Shown in pieces: positions 11,166-26,100 of a stretch of 64,000 nucleotides of DNA (its first letter is position 1; each line of letters opens with the position of its first letter). The translations under genes were made by a program, and so were the position numbers. This DNA comes from Paralithodes platypus (lineage: Eukaryota; Arthropoda; Malacostraca; Decapoda; Lithodidae): assembly GCA_032716605.1 (NCBI GenBank), contig CM064573.1:9164440-9228439 (forward strand), in the 5' to 3' direction. The notes below the pieces were generated by a model. That model was not told where the DNA came from, made no database searches, and saw nothing but the letters and a program-made list of their open reading frames with translations.

Positions 11166-14100
11166 GTAACAAATGGTGTGGTGTTTTAATGACGGGTGTG
11201 ACTGTGTGTCCTATTCCGGTAAAAAATAGAATGGATGAAGGATAAAAGCGGTTGAATTGTCCTAACAAGCATGTTTTCCTTCTATATAGTCTATATAAAT
11301 GCCACAGTTCAACATTTCCACGTTTAATAGGCCTAGCTAAAATCTGAATGGATAAAGTAACCTTAACTAATGAGATATGCAAGTAGGCTAGTCCTATAAA
11401 GACGGGTATAGGCCTATGCCTTATCAATGTTGTTGATATTGACCTTTTTGACCCGTGTGTTTCCAAGCTTTCAAAAGAAAAGTTAGGCCTAGGCTATTCT
11501 TATATCTCCTGCCCTGAGGGGTGAGAGGCAGGCCTATCTTAGAAATAAACAAGGGTAGACCTAGGCTAAACCTTGAGAATGAGGTCACCACCCTTTGATA
11601 GCTAGGCCTAGAGCAGAATGGTTTAGCTAATTGGCTAGAAACTTGAGAAAGATTACCTCAGGCTAGGCCTAGATAAATATGGGGGGGGGGGTATTGAGGT
11701 TTGAAGAAAATGAGGGTTAGAACTAGATTAACTTAAAGTAACCAAATTTAGCCTAGCCTTGGAAAAATTGGATGGACAAAGTTATCATTTGGACCAAAAT
11801 CAGGTAGGCTACCGTACCTCGATCTTTCCGTATTAGGCCTAGGGATAATTATAGGGAATAGGCTCGCAGCCTTATTATACATAATTTATTAGGGACAATG
11901 TAGGTCATTATAGGCTACTGTACTCGTGTATAATCCACTGTGGGAGAATAATTTTGATCACATTTATAAAACCCAATATTAATAGAAAAAATGCCCATTC
12001 TAATCAATCTCGGAGCTCTTTCGGACATCCTCATCGTTTTACAAAAGTGTTGGTCACCTTTCCTAGTTAAGGACATCGAACATATAGAGAGGATCCAACA
12101 CAGGGCCACCAGGATGGTCACTGAATTTGAAGGATTAAGCTATGAAGAGAGATGTCGGCGTTTAGGGATTCAGACACTGAAAGACTGAAAGATAGGAGAA
12201 TTAGAGGGGACATGATTCAAACGTATAAGCTATTACATGGAGTAGATAACATTGATCACACCAAGTTCTTCCAAATCAGTAATAACTCCTTGAGGGGACA
12301 TAGTCTAAAATTGGTATGCCCGAGCCACTGGAGGACCAACCTGAGAGCCAATAGTTTTGCGATAAGAGTGATTAAACATTGGAATGCATTACCAGAGAGG
12401 GTGGTACAGTAGAACCTCGCTCTTTCGGACTAATTGGGGGAGACCCCTGTCCGAAAGTGTCAAAAGTCCGAAAGGGCAGAGTCCAAACTCACACTTCAGC
12501 CTTTCAGACAAATCCGAAAGGCTGAAATAATGTCCGAAGTTTATAAGTCCGAAACCCGGCTCTTCGGTCCGAATGGGAAATAATTTTTCTCAGCCTTTCA
12601 GACAAATCCGAAAGGCTGAAGCATGGGTCCGAAGTTTATAAGTCCGAATACACATTCACCTAACCAGACAAGTCCGAAACTCGGCTCTTTGGTCCGAATA
12701 CGATTTAATTTTTCTCAGCCTTTCAGACAAATCCGAAAGACTGAACCATGAGTCCGAATTGAAATGCTAGTTCGAAAGTCTGAGAATTCCGAAAGATTGA
12801 AGTCCGAAAGAGCGAGGGGGTAGGATGTAGTGACCGGGCGTACCGCCATCTTTGTTTACATTATGCGTAGTGGCGTCGGACCTTTCCCATCATGTTCCCG
12901 TCTATTTTAACCTAACCTAACCTAGTATTCATGTAGTAATGACAGGGGGCAAATAGCAGAAAATATAGCGTCGAAATAGACGGGAACGTAAGTGCGACCG
13001 CGACGATCACCCTATGTAAACAATGACGACCGTACGCCCGAACTCTACATCCATCCCGAGCGAGGTTCTACTGTAATGTCAGAGAGTGTTTCATAATTTA
13101 AAACAAATTATAACATAAGAACATAAGAAAATGGGAGTCTGCAGAAAGCCGATTGGCCTAAGCAAGGCAGATCCCTGTCCCACACAACCCCAATTCAATT
13201 ACAAAGCCCAATTATAGGCTCAACACTCTAATACCCTGAGGATCATCTTACCAAAACGGTTAGAGATTAACGCAGGATTATGGGGGTCTGCAGAGCGCTG
13301 ATTGGCCCAACCCGGCTGATCCCCCTTCACACCCAACCCTTCTCGTCCATATGCTTATCCAATTTTATCTTAAAGCTCCCTACCGTTTTTAATCCCACTA
13401 TAGCACTTGGTAGTCCATTCCACCCATCTACAACTCTGTTACCAAACCAATATTTGCCTATATCTTTTCTGAAACGAAATTTATCTAATTTGAAACCATT
13501 GGTACGAGTTCTTTCGCGATCACTGAGCTTTAGTACATTTGTCATGTCCCCTTTGTTAATCCCACTAACCCACTTGAACACCTCTATCATATCCCCTCTA
13601 ACTCTGCGTCTCTCTAACGAATGTAAACCTAATTTCTTCAACCTTTCTTCATATGGAAGATTTCTAATATTATGGATCATTTTTGTCATTCTACGCTGTA
13701 CTCTCTCCAATGAATCTATGTCCATTCTGTAATAAGGACACCAAAATTGGACAGCATAATCCATATGGGGTCTCACTAATGACAAGTAAAGTTTTAAGAT
13801 AACATCAGCAGTTCTGTTACTCACACTCCTAGAGATGAACCCGAGAATCCTGTTTGCCTTATCACGAACGCTTATACACAGTTTTCTAGGCTTCAAATCA
13901 TTGCTAACAAACACACCTAGATCTTTCTCGCAGTCTGAATTTTCTAATTCTAAATTAGCTAGTTTATATTTAACATTTGTTTGCATCTTCCCTATCTTTA
14001 ATACCTTGCATTTGTCAATGTTAAACTTCATCTGCCAATTTACTGACCATTCATGTAAGGTATCTAGATCCCTTTGGAGGCACCCTATATCGCTATCTGA

Positions 14101-17100
14101 ATCAATTTTAGTATTTTAGTATCATTTTATCACCCCATTTAGTATCACCCCATTTTAGTATCGTCTGCGAATTTACTTATCCTACTAGTTATACCTATAT
14201 CTAGGTAATTTATGTATATAAGAAACAACAGGGGACCTAATACCGATCCCTGGGGGACACCACTTTTGACTGCTCCCCACTCTGACTTGGTACCATTTAT
14301 GCTGACTCTGTTTCCTACCAATTAGCCATGACTTAATCCATCCCAACAACGATCCTCCTATTCCATGTGCCTCAACCTTTCTCATCAATCTCTCATGAGG
14401 GACTCTGTCGAAAGCTTTACTGAAATCTAAATAAATAATATCATATGACTTGTCACTATCTACTGCTTCATATACCTCTGAGAAAAAGCTAAGTAAATTA
14501 GTAAGGCAAGAGCGTCCCTGAGTGAATCCATGCTGAGAAGAATTTATTAAGTTAAATTTTTCTAAGTGGCTTCTAATTTTCCTAGCAATAATAGACTCTA
14601 GCAACTTTCCTATGATTGATGTGAGACTAATGGGACGGTAATTGGATGCTATTGATTTATCACCTTTTTTGAAGATCGGAACTACATTTGCAAGCTTCCA
14701 AGCTTCTGGAACTAAACCTGTTTCTAATGACTTGTTAAATAAAAATGCTAATGGGCTACTTAACTCATCTCTGCATTCTTTTAATACTCTAGCATATACC
14801 TCGTCAGGACCAGGCGATTTTTGGGGTTTCAGTCTGTCAATTTCCTTAAGCACATCATTTCTACTTATACGGTACTAACTGTAATAATAATAATAATAAT
14901 AGTTCTTAAAGCTAGCGCATGCTAAGCTAGCTAAGGATAGCTCAATGAGGCCGATTAGGCGTATTTCCATTGGGGTCCTGTACTACTACCCCATCCCTTT
15001 GCTCATGAGGGATGGTAACGACTCAGTGCTTGTGAAAAATCTTTAATGCGCCGAGCGTGGGCGCGAACCCGGGCCTTCTGGGTGGAAGTCCGAGACGCTA
15101 TTCACTACACCAAGCGAGCCGCTTGACTTAACATATTTTCTATACTATCACTATATACCATATTGACTTCTGGAATCTGTGATTATGATAAACATGTGGG
15201 TATTGTTTAATTATTTTTGATACTAGGCTAATAATTTAGAGGTGGGGGTCCACAAAAGAAGGCTTCTTCTTACTCCCCCACTAGATACGATTAGGTAAGT
15301 TCCTTCTTTATGCAGTGTAATCGATATTTACCCCCTGCTGGCAACATAGATGACGATTTCAATAATTCATGGGAGGGTATCGTGTATCCCACATTTGAAT
15401 TATAACTAAGACCATGAAAACACTCATTTCTCAAAATCTGGAGGAAAAAACATGAAAAATAATTGTGCGAGCCTATTCCCTATAGCCTAATTACCAAAAT
15501 ACGAATAATGCGTGTCGATCCACACTCGAACGTCACCTGTTCCTCAGTGTAAACACATGACTGCAGGCGGACCACTAGATTTACCTAAAACTACCTAAAC
15601 ATAACTTAAACCAATTGATTTACCCAAAAGTAAGCAAATCGCACAAAATCAAGGTAACATTTGGCTCGGGTTTTTGTAGGTTACAAGGGGGCCTAATTTG
15701 GGAGCCTGATGGATGCATAAAGGGTTGAGGGGGGGGGCCTCCGCTCCCCCTCACCCCCCAGGACTTATTGTAATCATCATCAATGTTGCCAGGTGGCCAT
15801 TACCAAGAGTGAGATATTATTATGAAGTATACATCCCGCACGCAAGTTGATATGAATGGACCGCCAGGACCGGCCAGGTACAGTAGTCAACAAATCTGAG
15901 AGACGAACACATGAAGTGGCGGATTTATCACAGACTTTATTCTTACAGGTGCCTCTAACACAAAATATTGTGCACATATTGGTAGGTAATGGACTAGTGC
16001 CAAGTATGTACAGTACAGTACATAGTGTTTTAACGGGTAGGAGTACTGGAAATTGCGTTCATGGCGAAAATATGGAGGAGATAAATCGGCACCAACAGTT
16101 CTAGACTAGTATATACAGTACAAAAAAATGAATGGTGAAATTGAGTTTGGTCCAAATGATCACATAGACCCTGTTTGGTCAATGTGATCATTTGGACCAA
16201 ACTCGGTATCACCCTTAATTTTATATTTCTTTGTGTTTTTCTTTCATATACAGTACGGTACAGTGGTATTTTATAGTGACAACCACCAGAAATTAGTACC
16301 GTATTTACCTATTATCCAACAAATTTAGGATTGCCCCCACTAGTGAGCAACCTCATTTGAACCAGTCAGTCTGTTGTTGTTTGCATTCCATTGTATATTC
16401 GTGTATAAGACCATGTACAGGTTCATTAATTTATAAGATTTATAATATATATCCAACCTTAAGTTGAGGCTGATGGACTGTTGAGGTTAAGGGGAGAAGG
16501 GTCGTTTTTCTGGTCCCCTTTCTCCCTCGTGTTAAGCCCCATTTGTTTTGAGATTATAAGATGTTAGGCCCATTAGTTTGGTGATTTTAACACCTTTCGC
16601 CCCATTTCGTTGTTAATTTTAAGACCTTTTGTGCCATTTAGGTGTCGATTATTTCTTGGCAAGCGATAGCGAGCCTGAAATGTTAAGAGGAATCGGCCTT
16701 CGGCCGGGATATTTTTCAACCGAAAATGTACAAATTTATGTTGAAGGGGGGTCTAGGGGCTGTTTTTCTAAGCTTGATGGTGGTCTAGCGAGAAAACTAA
16801 GAAATAAAGGAATAAATTACTTAATAGACCAAACAAACCGCCACTGTCCCCTCAAACCAAATGATCCCAGTGTGACCCCCTGCTCTACTGTCCGTCTGTC
16901 TCTTTTGTTTCAGTTACTCTACTACATCCACAAGCTGAAACACCTGGACATCCAAGTCAGCCACCTGGAGGTTACAGGAATAGGTCGCTCCGTCAATATC
17001 CTGCGCCAGAACAACAGAGGTACTGTCACACATTTAACCTTAGCCCACCTCATTTTTTTTTTCTCTATCTCTCCCTCTCTCTCTCTGGGTTGTATCCATT

Positions 17101-20100
17101 CGGCCCCATTCAGCATACTGTTTTAAGACGTTTATCCCCATCCAGGTGTAGATTTTTTCCTGTACCAAGAGCCACCATAGTTTTTAAATTGTTTATTGAC
17201 AGAAGACTAAATTTGTAAATTTTTCGATAGAAAAATTTCTCCAGCGAAGTCGGATTTCTTCATAAATTGCTGGCTCGCTAACGCTCGCCAGTAAGAAATC
17301 AATACTGTACCTGGATGGGGATAAACGTCTTAAAACAGTAGGGGGGCCGAATGAATGGGGCCGAATGAATACATGCCAGAGAAAGATAGAAAAGGAGAGA
17401 AAAAAAGCAAGTTACCCCTCTTAACTCGGTATCACACGAGCGTTTCTTCCTCAAAAATTATCCTCAACACTGGTCTGGCAGCTTATGAGGTTAACATTAA
17501 ATATATTTTGGTTACCTAAATTCATCTGTCATCAGTCTAGTTTCCGATACCAATGCAAAATATTCTAGAAATGTTGCCAGAAATGTTTTGACTATAAAAG
17601 CTCTAGTGTGCTACCGGCTTTAGACAACCTGAATTGTGATCTGTTCATGTAACCAGAAGTGTTAAATTCAAGGTGTCTTTAACCGTTTCATTACCGATGC
17701 TGTTCTTTTTACTTTATTTTGCCAACTATTAGAAAATTTTATTCAGTTTAAAAAGGGCCTCCAGCAATTAAAAGGCTTCAAACTGCCTCACTTAACCCTT
17801 TTTACTACCACAGATCCTTCTTAAACTGAAATATAGCTAGAATAAAATAAAGACGTCGCCGGTAGAGAAGGGGTTAACCCATACCATACCGGTGCCGTCT
17901 TTTTAACTTTATTGTGGCTACTATTACACGATTATATTCAGTTTCAAAAGGGCCTCCACCAATAAACAGGCTTCGAACTATCTCACTTAACCCTTTTTGG
18001 TACCGCAGATCCTTCTTCTATCTATTGCCTGACGCCGTGATCCCCGAAGGGGTGGCCATGAACGAACCGCCTCCATGCACCTCTGTCCCCAGTCAGTCGA
18101 CGCCCCTCCCCCCAACCAGCACCGCCTTCGTTCATGTAGTTCCTCACTCCATCCTTCCACCTCTCATTCGGTCTACCTCTCCCTCTCTGTCCCTCCACCT
18201 CGCTCTCATACACCCTCTTAGTCATTCTCTCGCTTTCCATACGTTCCATATGGCCGAACCATCTCAAGTTGTTCCTTTTCACACTTTCCAGCACATCTAC
18301 CTCCACACCACACCTCCTTCTTACTTCCTCATTAGTCTGTCTATCCCTCCATGTAACTCCGCACGCACTCCTTAAGTAATTCATTTCCACTGCTCTCACT
18401 CTTGGTCTGAGTCTCTCAACCAATGTCCATGCTTCGCTTCCGTAAGTCAGTGTCGGGATTACCACACTGTCATGCAAGGACTTCTTCACTTCCATACTGA
18501 CCACCCTATTTCTTGTTACTGCTTTTAGCGTTCCTACAACCCTCTTCCCCTGTTATACCCTCTCCCGCACTTCTTCATCCATAGTCCCATCTTTACTCAA
18601 CACACTGCCCAGATACTTAAGAGTTGACGATCTCCATAGCCTGACCATTCAGCTTCACCTCACACTCTGTGACTTCACCCCTTTCGAAGACCATAACCTT
18701 GCTCTTCCCCGCATTTACCTTCAAATTCAGTTTTTCACACACTGTTCTAAACTCATTTACCAGACCCTGCAACTCCCATTCATTATCACTCATCAGAACT
18801 GTATCATCCGCTAACAGCAGTATAGGTAGCTTCCACTCAATTCCCTCCCTTTTCAGCGATACACCAACATCCACTGCTCTTGATAGTATTTCTTTCATGA
18901 CTCCATCCATATATACAGTAAACAACCACAGGGACATCACACACCCCTGTTTCAAATCAACATTCAGGTCAAAGAACTCGCTCTGCTCACTCTCCACACG
19001 TACTGCCGCCTTTGCACCCTCATACATGCTCTTCACTGCTTTCAGCAACTTGCCCTCTACTCCATATATTCTAAGTACTTTCCACAAACCTTCTCTATCC
19101 ACTCTGTCATAGGCCTCCTCCAAGTCCATAAAGGCAACATACACCTTTTGTTTCTTCTCCAGATACTTCTCCACAACACAATTCAGGTTAAAAATCTGAT
19201 CTACACATCCTCTTCCCTTCCTAAAACCTCCCTGCTCGTCGCCTATCCATTTCTCCGTTCTCACTCTCACTCTCTCAATCACTACCCTACTGTATACCTT
19301 CCCTACTACGCTTAAAAGACATATTCCTCGGTGGTTACCACACACTCCTCTTTCCCCTTTGCCCTTATATAGGGGGACTATTATGCCAGTCTTCCAGTCA
19401 TCGGGTGCACTCCCCTTCTCCCATGCTAGTTTGCACATTTTCCATACCAATTCTATCACTATCTCACCACCATACCTCAACATTTCCCCACACACTCCAT
19501 CTGTTCCTGGTGCTTTCCCCAACTTCACTCTTTTCATGGCTTCCCACACTTCTGACCTCCTGATCCCCACCTCCTTCCTTAAAGTAAGATCCTTAAGATC
19601 CTTCTTAAACTGCACAAAGTTCTCTAAATATAGCTAGAATATAATTAAGAAGACGTCGCTGGTATTGAAGTGGTTAAGGGGGACTTATATTGGTACTACA
19701 GTATATTATATTATATGTTCTCTGGCTAAATCAAGATGTTTTGACTTTGAAGGTATCGTAGCGGACAAGGCCAAGGCTCTGGTCAACAAATGGAAGGACA
19801 TGGTGAACAAGGAGGAGGAGGAAGAAGAGGTGGAAGAGGACGTACCACAAGAGGAGCCACACACTAATAATGTCAGTCAATACAGTCTTCTGTTTTTCCA
19901 GCTGTTTGGTTGACTGAGTAACCGATTGACTGGTTGCCTGATAACAAACTGTCGAGATCACTATACTCCGTTTCATTTCATCTGACGGTAAAATGAATCC
20001 CTTAGCAGCTAATTTATCGATACTTAGTGGGAAAATATGAAACTACTGTCTCTGCATCATATTAAGACCAAGTTTATGTAATTAGCACTATATTTCACTA

Positions 20101-23100
20101 AAAAATCTTAAAAATAACTGAGAAATCTTGACGGGAACTATGCGATTTACCGTCGGTTGAAAAGAAACAGGGTACCGAATAGTTTTTTTTCCAGCTGATG
20201 GTAAATTGAATCCCTTAGCAGTAGATTTGTTGATAGTACCGTACTTGATGCACAATGGACAATTTTGAAACTACAGTACTGTACTATGTCTCTGGATCAT
20301 ATACATATTTCGCTACAAAATCTTTATAAAAACTACGGCAAGTACAGGTCTCCCTCACTATCCGATGCCCCGATTTACGATATTATTATAGGTTTTTAGG
20401 GGTTTGGGTTTTGGCTGGTCCAAGAATGCATCCCCATTTACACCATTATTTGGCGGGTGCCCAACCCCGAAAGGGGTTGAAATAGGGGAGCTATCCCCCC
20501 GCCAAAGGCGGCTTTCTAGGGCCTTTCCTAGATGATGCTGAGAGGATTGGGTTCTAGTCATGTGGTGATGGGCTGGTCTATCAGAGTGAGAACTGAGCGA
20601 TCTCTGCCATACCCATAGCTTACTCTGACTGTTCCTTTTACTTATATATTTTCTAGATCTCAAGTGACGGCGTCTCTTCCGTGGATTGACCTCCCAATTT
20701 ACCAAGATTGGAAGCCAAAGCGTCACATTTTTCCTTTGCCCCTCAACTTTCTTTTCATAATTGCTGAGGGGCACAGGGCCCTGGGTGGGTCTTTGGTTTC
20801 CCGGGCGTTTCCGCACCCTCCTCAGCTCCCCGCCATGGAGTGGCTTCGGTCACCCAGGCTTTATTGTGGGGGCGTTCGGTTATGGCCTTGGCTTTGCTCG
20901 GGGCCTTGGGGCTGTTCGGCCAGGCAGCTTGGGGAACAACAACAACAACCCCATTAATTTTAGGGTTTGCTATACAATTTTTCTATTTAAGATCGGGTTT
21001 TCAGGAACGTAACCCAATCGTAAATGGAAGGAGACCTGTACTGGTAATCAAAGTGAGGATATTGCACTTTATAATCAGTAGAAAAGAAACGGACTACTGT
21101 TGTTGTTGTTGTTGTTGTTGCTGTTCCCCAAGCTGCCTGGCCGAACAGCCCCAAGGCCCCGAGCAATTCCAAGGCCACAACCGAGTGCCCCCACAGAACC
21201 CTCCCCGCCGACCACAATAAAGCCTGGGTGACCGAAGCCACTCCATGGCGGGGAGCTGAGGAGGGTGAGGAAACGCCCGGGAAACCAAAGCCCCACCCAG
21301 GGCCCTGTGCCCCTTAGCAATTATGAAGAGAAAGTTGAGGGGCAAGGGAAAAATGTGACACTTTGGCTTCCAATCTTGGTAGATTGGGAGGTCAATCCAC
21401 GGAAGAGACGCCGTCACTTGAGATCTAGAAAATATGTAAGTTAAAGGAACAGTCAGAGTAAGCTATGGGTATGGCAGAGATTGCTCAGCTCTCACTCTGA
21501 TAGACCAGCCCATCACCAAATTTTCCAGAGAGGCTGTCGGACATCTGACTACTACTGTATACAGTACTTATAGTATTTTTTCCAAATGATGGTAAATAGC
21601 AATGTGCTCACATTAATTGATTAGCCTACTCAGTTAATACAAAGATTTTCAAGCGAAAGATTTTGATACTTTTTATTAACCCTTTCACGCACAGGATGCG
21701 ATTTAAGCCTATTCTGGGATACTTTAAAGCCTTTATGACCATGAGGGGTGTTTAGAAACCTTTAGTTTAGTTACTTCAACCTCTGCAGTTGTCTTTGAGT
21801 TAGCTGTGGGCAGAAAACTAATTTTGGAGTGGTAATTATAAGATAGAGATTTGATGATGATGTAAAAGGGGATGCTCTGTCTCAAATCGGCCATCCCCAG
21901 GAATGATTTTTTAGAAAAAATGGGGAATGGGCCTGAGTAAATAGATAGATAGATGGAAAAGGGGATGCATTCTCGGACCAGCCAAAACCCAAACACAAAC
22001 CCTTCACATTTAACCCTCTGTTCCCGGAAGGGCTCTTGAACGCCCATAAAAAAGCATACACGAGCTGCCCGGAAGGGCTCTTTAACGCCCAGTGGTTGAA
22101 AGCCTGTGAGCTTGGTGTGCGAGGCGTCGGTCCGACGCATGTAAACAACAGCCGGCTGGACCGACGCCCCGCATCTCCGGCCACAAGAAGGAGAGCGTCG
22201 CTTGTTTGTGTGTGCCTGTATGTTGTTGTTAAGTATCGAAAAGTAGTGTAAAGTGGCTGTTGTTGCCATAAAGTTATCTCCAATGAATTCATCATCACAA
22301 CTGAACCAGTTGACTTAGAGAGCTCAACTTAACACCATTATACAGGTAAATAACACAGCTACGCTTGGGGATGCGCGGCAATGCGGAAGCAGTCAGAATA
22401 ACAAAGATACGGTAGCCTAGCCTAGACGTTTTTCGGCCAAAACACCCGGGTTTCGGGGAATATTTATGTAATGCGTAGCCGGGGCTGGAGGGTTAATGGA
22501 GAAAATATGTGCCCCACGTTGTACATAGACGACAAAATGTGGGGGTGGCGGAAGTCTGGACAAACGGTCGGGAGGGTGAATTAGGTAGGTGTACAATAAG
22601 ATAGTGATGGGTTTGAAACAGGCACATTTTCAAATTTCTCTCCAAGTAAACGTCCGTAAGTTCAAAAAGCCAAAAAAACAAAGTTGTTGGAATTAGGTTA
22701 GAAATTTTCTAGTTTGAATTGGGTTCGAAAGTGCTAACTGGAATTATGTTAAAAAATATCCACTCGGTATTAAATTTTAAATAAGTTCGAAAATCCTTTG
22801 AACTTGTTTCCCACGAACCAATTTTCTGATTTTGAACAGGGACTTGGAAATAGGATCGTATGTAATGTTATAAAATTAGTTGGAAATATGTACGTGGTAA
22901 TAAGTACGTGTTGATAGTGTAAGGTTTAAAACAGGTACGTGTTCGAATTTCTTTCCAAGTAAACGTCAGTAAGTTTGAAAAGGCCAAAATATAGGTTGTT
23001 GGAATTATGTTAGAAATATTTCACAGTACAGTAGTTTGAACTAGGTTTGAAAAGTGCTAACTCGAATTACTGTATGTTCGAAAATATCCACTCGGTATTG

Positions 23101-26100
23101 AATTTGAGGTTCGGAAATAAGTTTGAAAATCCTTCGAACTTGCTACCCATGAACCAATATATTTTGCGTGTACCTAATTCACCCTCCCCACATTGTACCT
23201 TCGAGTTAAGTGGTGATCATAACATCGTGTTTTGTGCTACTGTGACAATGAGTGAAGGTAGTCAAGACGAGGCAAGGCAGGGCAGAAAAATCGAGGGACA
23301 GAGGCGTGGTTCAGTGGTGTATGTTACTGATGACCAAGCTTATGTCAAGGATCGCCAGTACAATGACAAGCTCCACGTACGCTGCCACTTGTTCAAGAGT
23401 GGATGCCTTGGACGTGCCCACATCAATCTGGAGAACAGCACTGTGATGTTGACCTAAGACCACAACCATGGCCCCCAGGCGAGTTACATCAAGCAGTTGG
23501 AGCTAAAATCTTCTATGAAAGATGTAATGAAGAATGACTCAACACAGAATGCCAGGCAAGTGCTTAGTTTTTAATATACTGTATACAGTAACTCGAAGGG
23601 CACTCAGAGAGTGCATACTTCCACATAGGCGGCAGAGGTGTGCGTGTGTGTGTGTATTTACCTATTTGTAGTTTACAAGAATTGAGCAACGCTCGTGTTG
23701 TCTTTTCTTATTTGCTAGTTATTCTTATCCAACTTTAATCAGTATGTTTCTTGTTGATCCTCCCTACTCTTTTATGGAAGTAAGGGCTGACTACTGACTG
23801 ATAGGCGTGTGTAACCCTCACGCGTGGGGGCCCGAGTTCAATCCCACCTGATACCGCTCAAGTTTACTTGAGTTTAGGCAGGTCCTTACATACCACTAGC
23901 TACCTTGGCGGGCATTAGAGGTGCAGATGATGATGATGATATAGACGATATTATGCAGCTTCGGAATGGTGTGTGGTAATTAAAGGGTGAATTACGAGTA
24001 CTGGTGACATAAATACAATTTGGTTCAGGGAACTCAGATAGCGCATACTTCTACCTAGGCAAATTGATTGAAGTGTATGTCCTATCCTCTCCAAAATGTA
24101 ATGGGTTCATCATACTGTAGTTCTCAAAGCAGAAAATAAGATTTCGCCTCGGTTGAATTGAATTGTCCATTTCTAAGCCACAAATTCCCAGACAATAAGC
24201 TGCTGTGGACAGCCTCCTCGAGTATTACAACAACTTTTGGCGGAGATGGATTGGCGTAGACAGGTTGTCTGTGTGGGGGCAAGTGCACAGAACAAATAAT
24301 GCATGTGAGTCATATCATGCTGCTAAGTCAAAGGATTTAAAGGCCAAGTCAAAGTTTTGGACCTTCATTGAGTACATTCAGAGAAGAATTGTGCGTTTCG
24401 AGCTGGATGTAGCCAGATTTACAAATAGTGTACCTGCCACACGCCAGCAGGGGACAACAAAAACACAGCAGAGGATCGAGAAAGCTAACAGAGAGTTGCT
24501 TGCTGGTGGAACTATTGAGGACTTCATAAAGCGCACGCGTCACCTCGGCATAAAGAAGAGGGTCCCCGGAACTGACAAGCCTGATGAGAAGGGGCAGCAG
24601 GATGCGCAGGTTTAGGCTGAGACTGAGTTTGGTCCTGAGCATGACCCTGTACTTAGAAGAGGAGCTAGAGGTTATCAACCATTCCCCCATTTGGCCTCCC
24701 AGGCATAGACGGCCACGTGAGGCAGCAGCCACCTACACGCCGCCAAGAACATGTAGGACGGTAGGACAGCACCTCACCAAGCCAGAACTGAGGGAATTCT
24801 TTAGACTTGTAATTATTATATTAAAATAACCATTATCAGCCTGTTGAATAATAATAATAAAAAAAAAAAAATCGGAACAAAAACCTCCGTTAAGTAATCT
24901 TTTAATTTCATGGTCAAGTATGTTAACTTGCTGTTCATTCTATTTTAAACTGTAAAGCTTATGGAATAAAATGATCGTATTGCATTTATTGTGGATTGTA
25001 CTATATGTGTATTATTAACATTACTAAAATTAATATGTTTTTATTTAGATCGATAATAGGCAACTCACTGAACTGTTCGTGAAGGGGAATACACGTAATG
25101 CGAGCTAAGCTCATTATCGCGCCTCCTTAGCTGGGATGTATTGCGTGAAGTGCATGTTAAGTGTTATGTATGTATGTATGTATGCATGTGTGTGTGTGTG
25201 TCCCTTTTTTCTAGTTTCATTTCTCGATTCCCATTTTGATACTTTAGGATATTTATTATCTACAGTATCTACATTACAGATAAACATATATTATTGTAAT
25301 AATATTATGCTTTCCCAGCAGCCAAATGACCCAGAGCCATCAACTCCGCTATCAACTCCGCCATCATCTCCGCCATCATCTCCGCCATCATCTCCGTCAT
25401 CATCTCCGTCATCAACTCCGCCATCATCTCCGTCATCAACTCCGCCATCAAATAGTGACATGCCATCAACTCTGCCATCAAATAGTGACATCGCTGACTG
25501 TGTGGTCTGCTACAGTGCCTCTGTGAATAAGAAGAAGCCAATCTGCCTATTTCCCTGTGGTCACGCAACTGTCTGCCTTGCCTGTGTCACAACCATATAT
25601 AACTCTGACATGAAGCACTGCCCTATCTGCAGAACAGAGATATTATCATTCATGGTGGCTTATATAGACTTTTAAGCATTTTACACAGTGCAGTTTTCCA
25701 ACCCATGAGTAAACCGATATTCCCGTACATTCTGTTATTCACCAAGTGAGCTATGGAACTCTCCTCTTGATTCTATCTTTCCTTCATCTTATGACTTAAA
25801 TTCCTTCAAGCTCCGTGTGTCCAGGCACTTCGACTGAACGATTCTTGATTTTGGCTCTGTCACATTTTGGACCTGGGGGAGGAGGATGAGAATGGTGAGA
25901 TGGATGTGTGGTGCCAAACTGCAAGATAGGATATCAAGTGAGGAGCTGAGGAGAAGGTTAGGTATCAAGAGTATCAGTGATGTGATGCGTACTAGCAGGC
26001 TTGGATGGTTTGGACACGTGGAGAGGATGGATGAACAAAGCTTGATGAAAAGATGCGGGTCCTTGAATATGGAGGGAGCTGCACCTAGGGGCGGAGAAAG

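Noticed and set aside
12901..12917. aacctaacctaacctag as an interstitial arthropod telomere repeat
   Set aside because: Only three units inside a MITE; too short to mean telomere.
15050..15122. Candidate tRNA gene
   Set aside because: It has A and B boxes but an unpaired acceptor stem, an altered T-loop and a fused body with (att)n tail, so it is called a SINE.
21733..22298. 178- and 138-residue minus-strand frames
   Set aside because: They span MITE-5 and the inserted retroposon, so they cannot be a gene.
25305..25568. Minus-strand Met/Asp-rich frames
   Set aside because: Produced by the tcnccatca minisatellite on the opposite strand of the RING exon.
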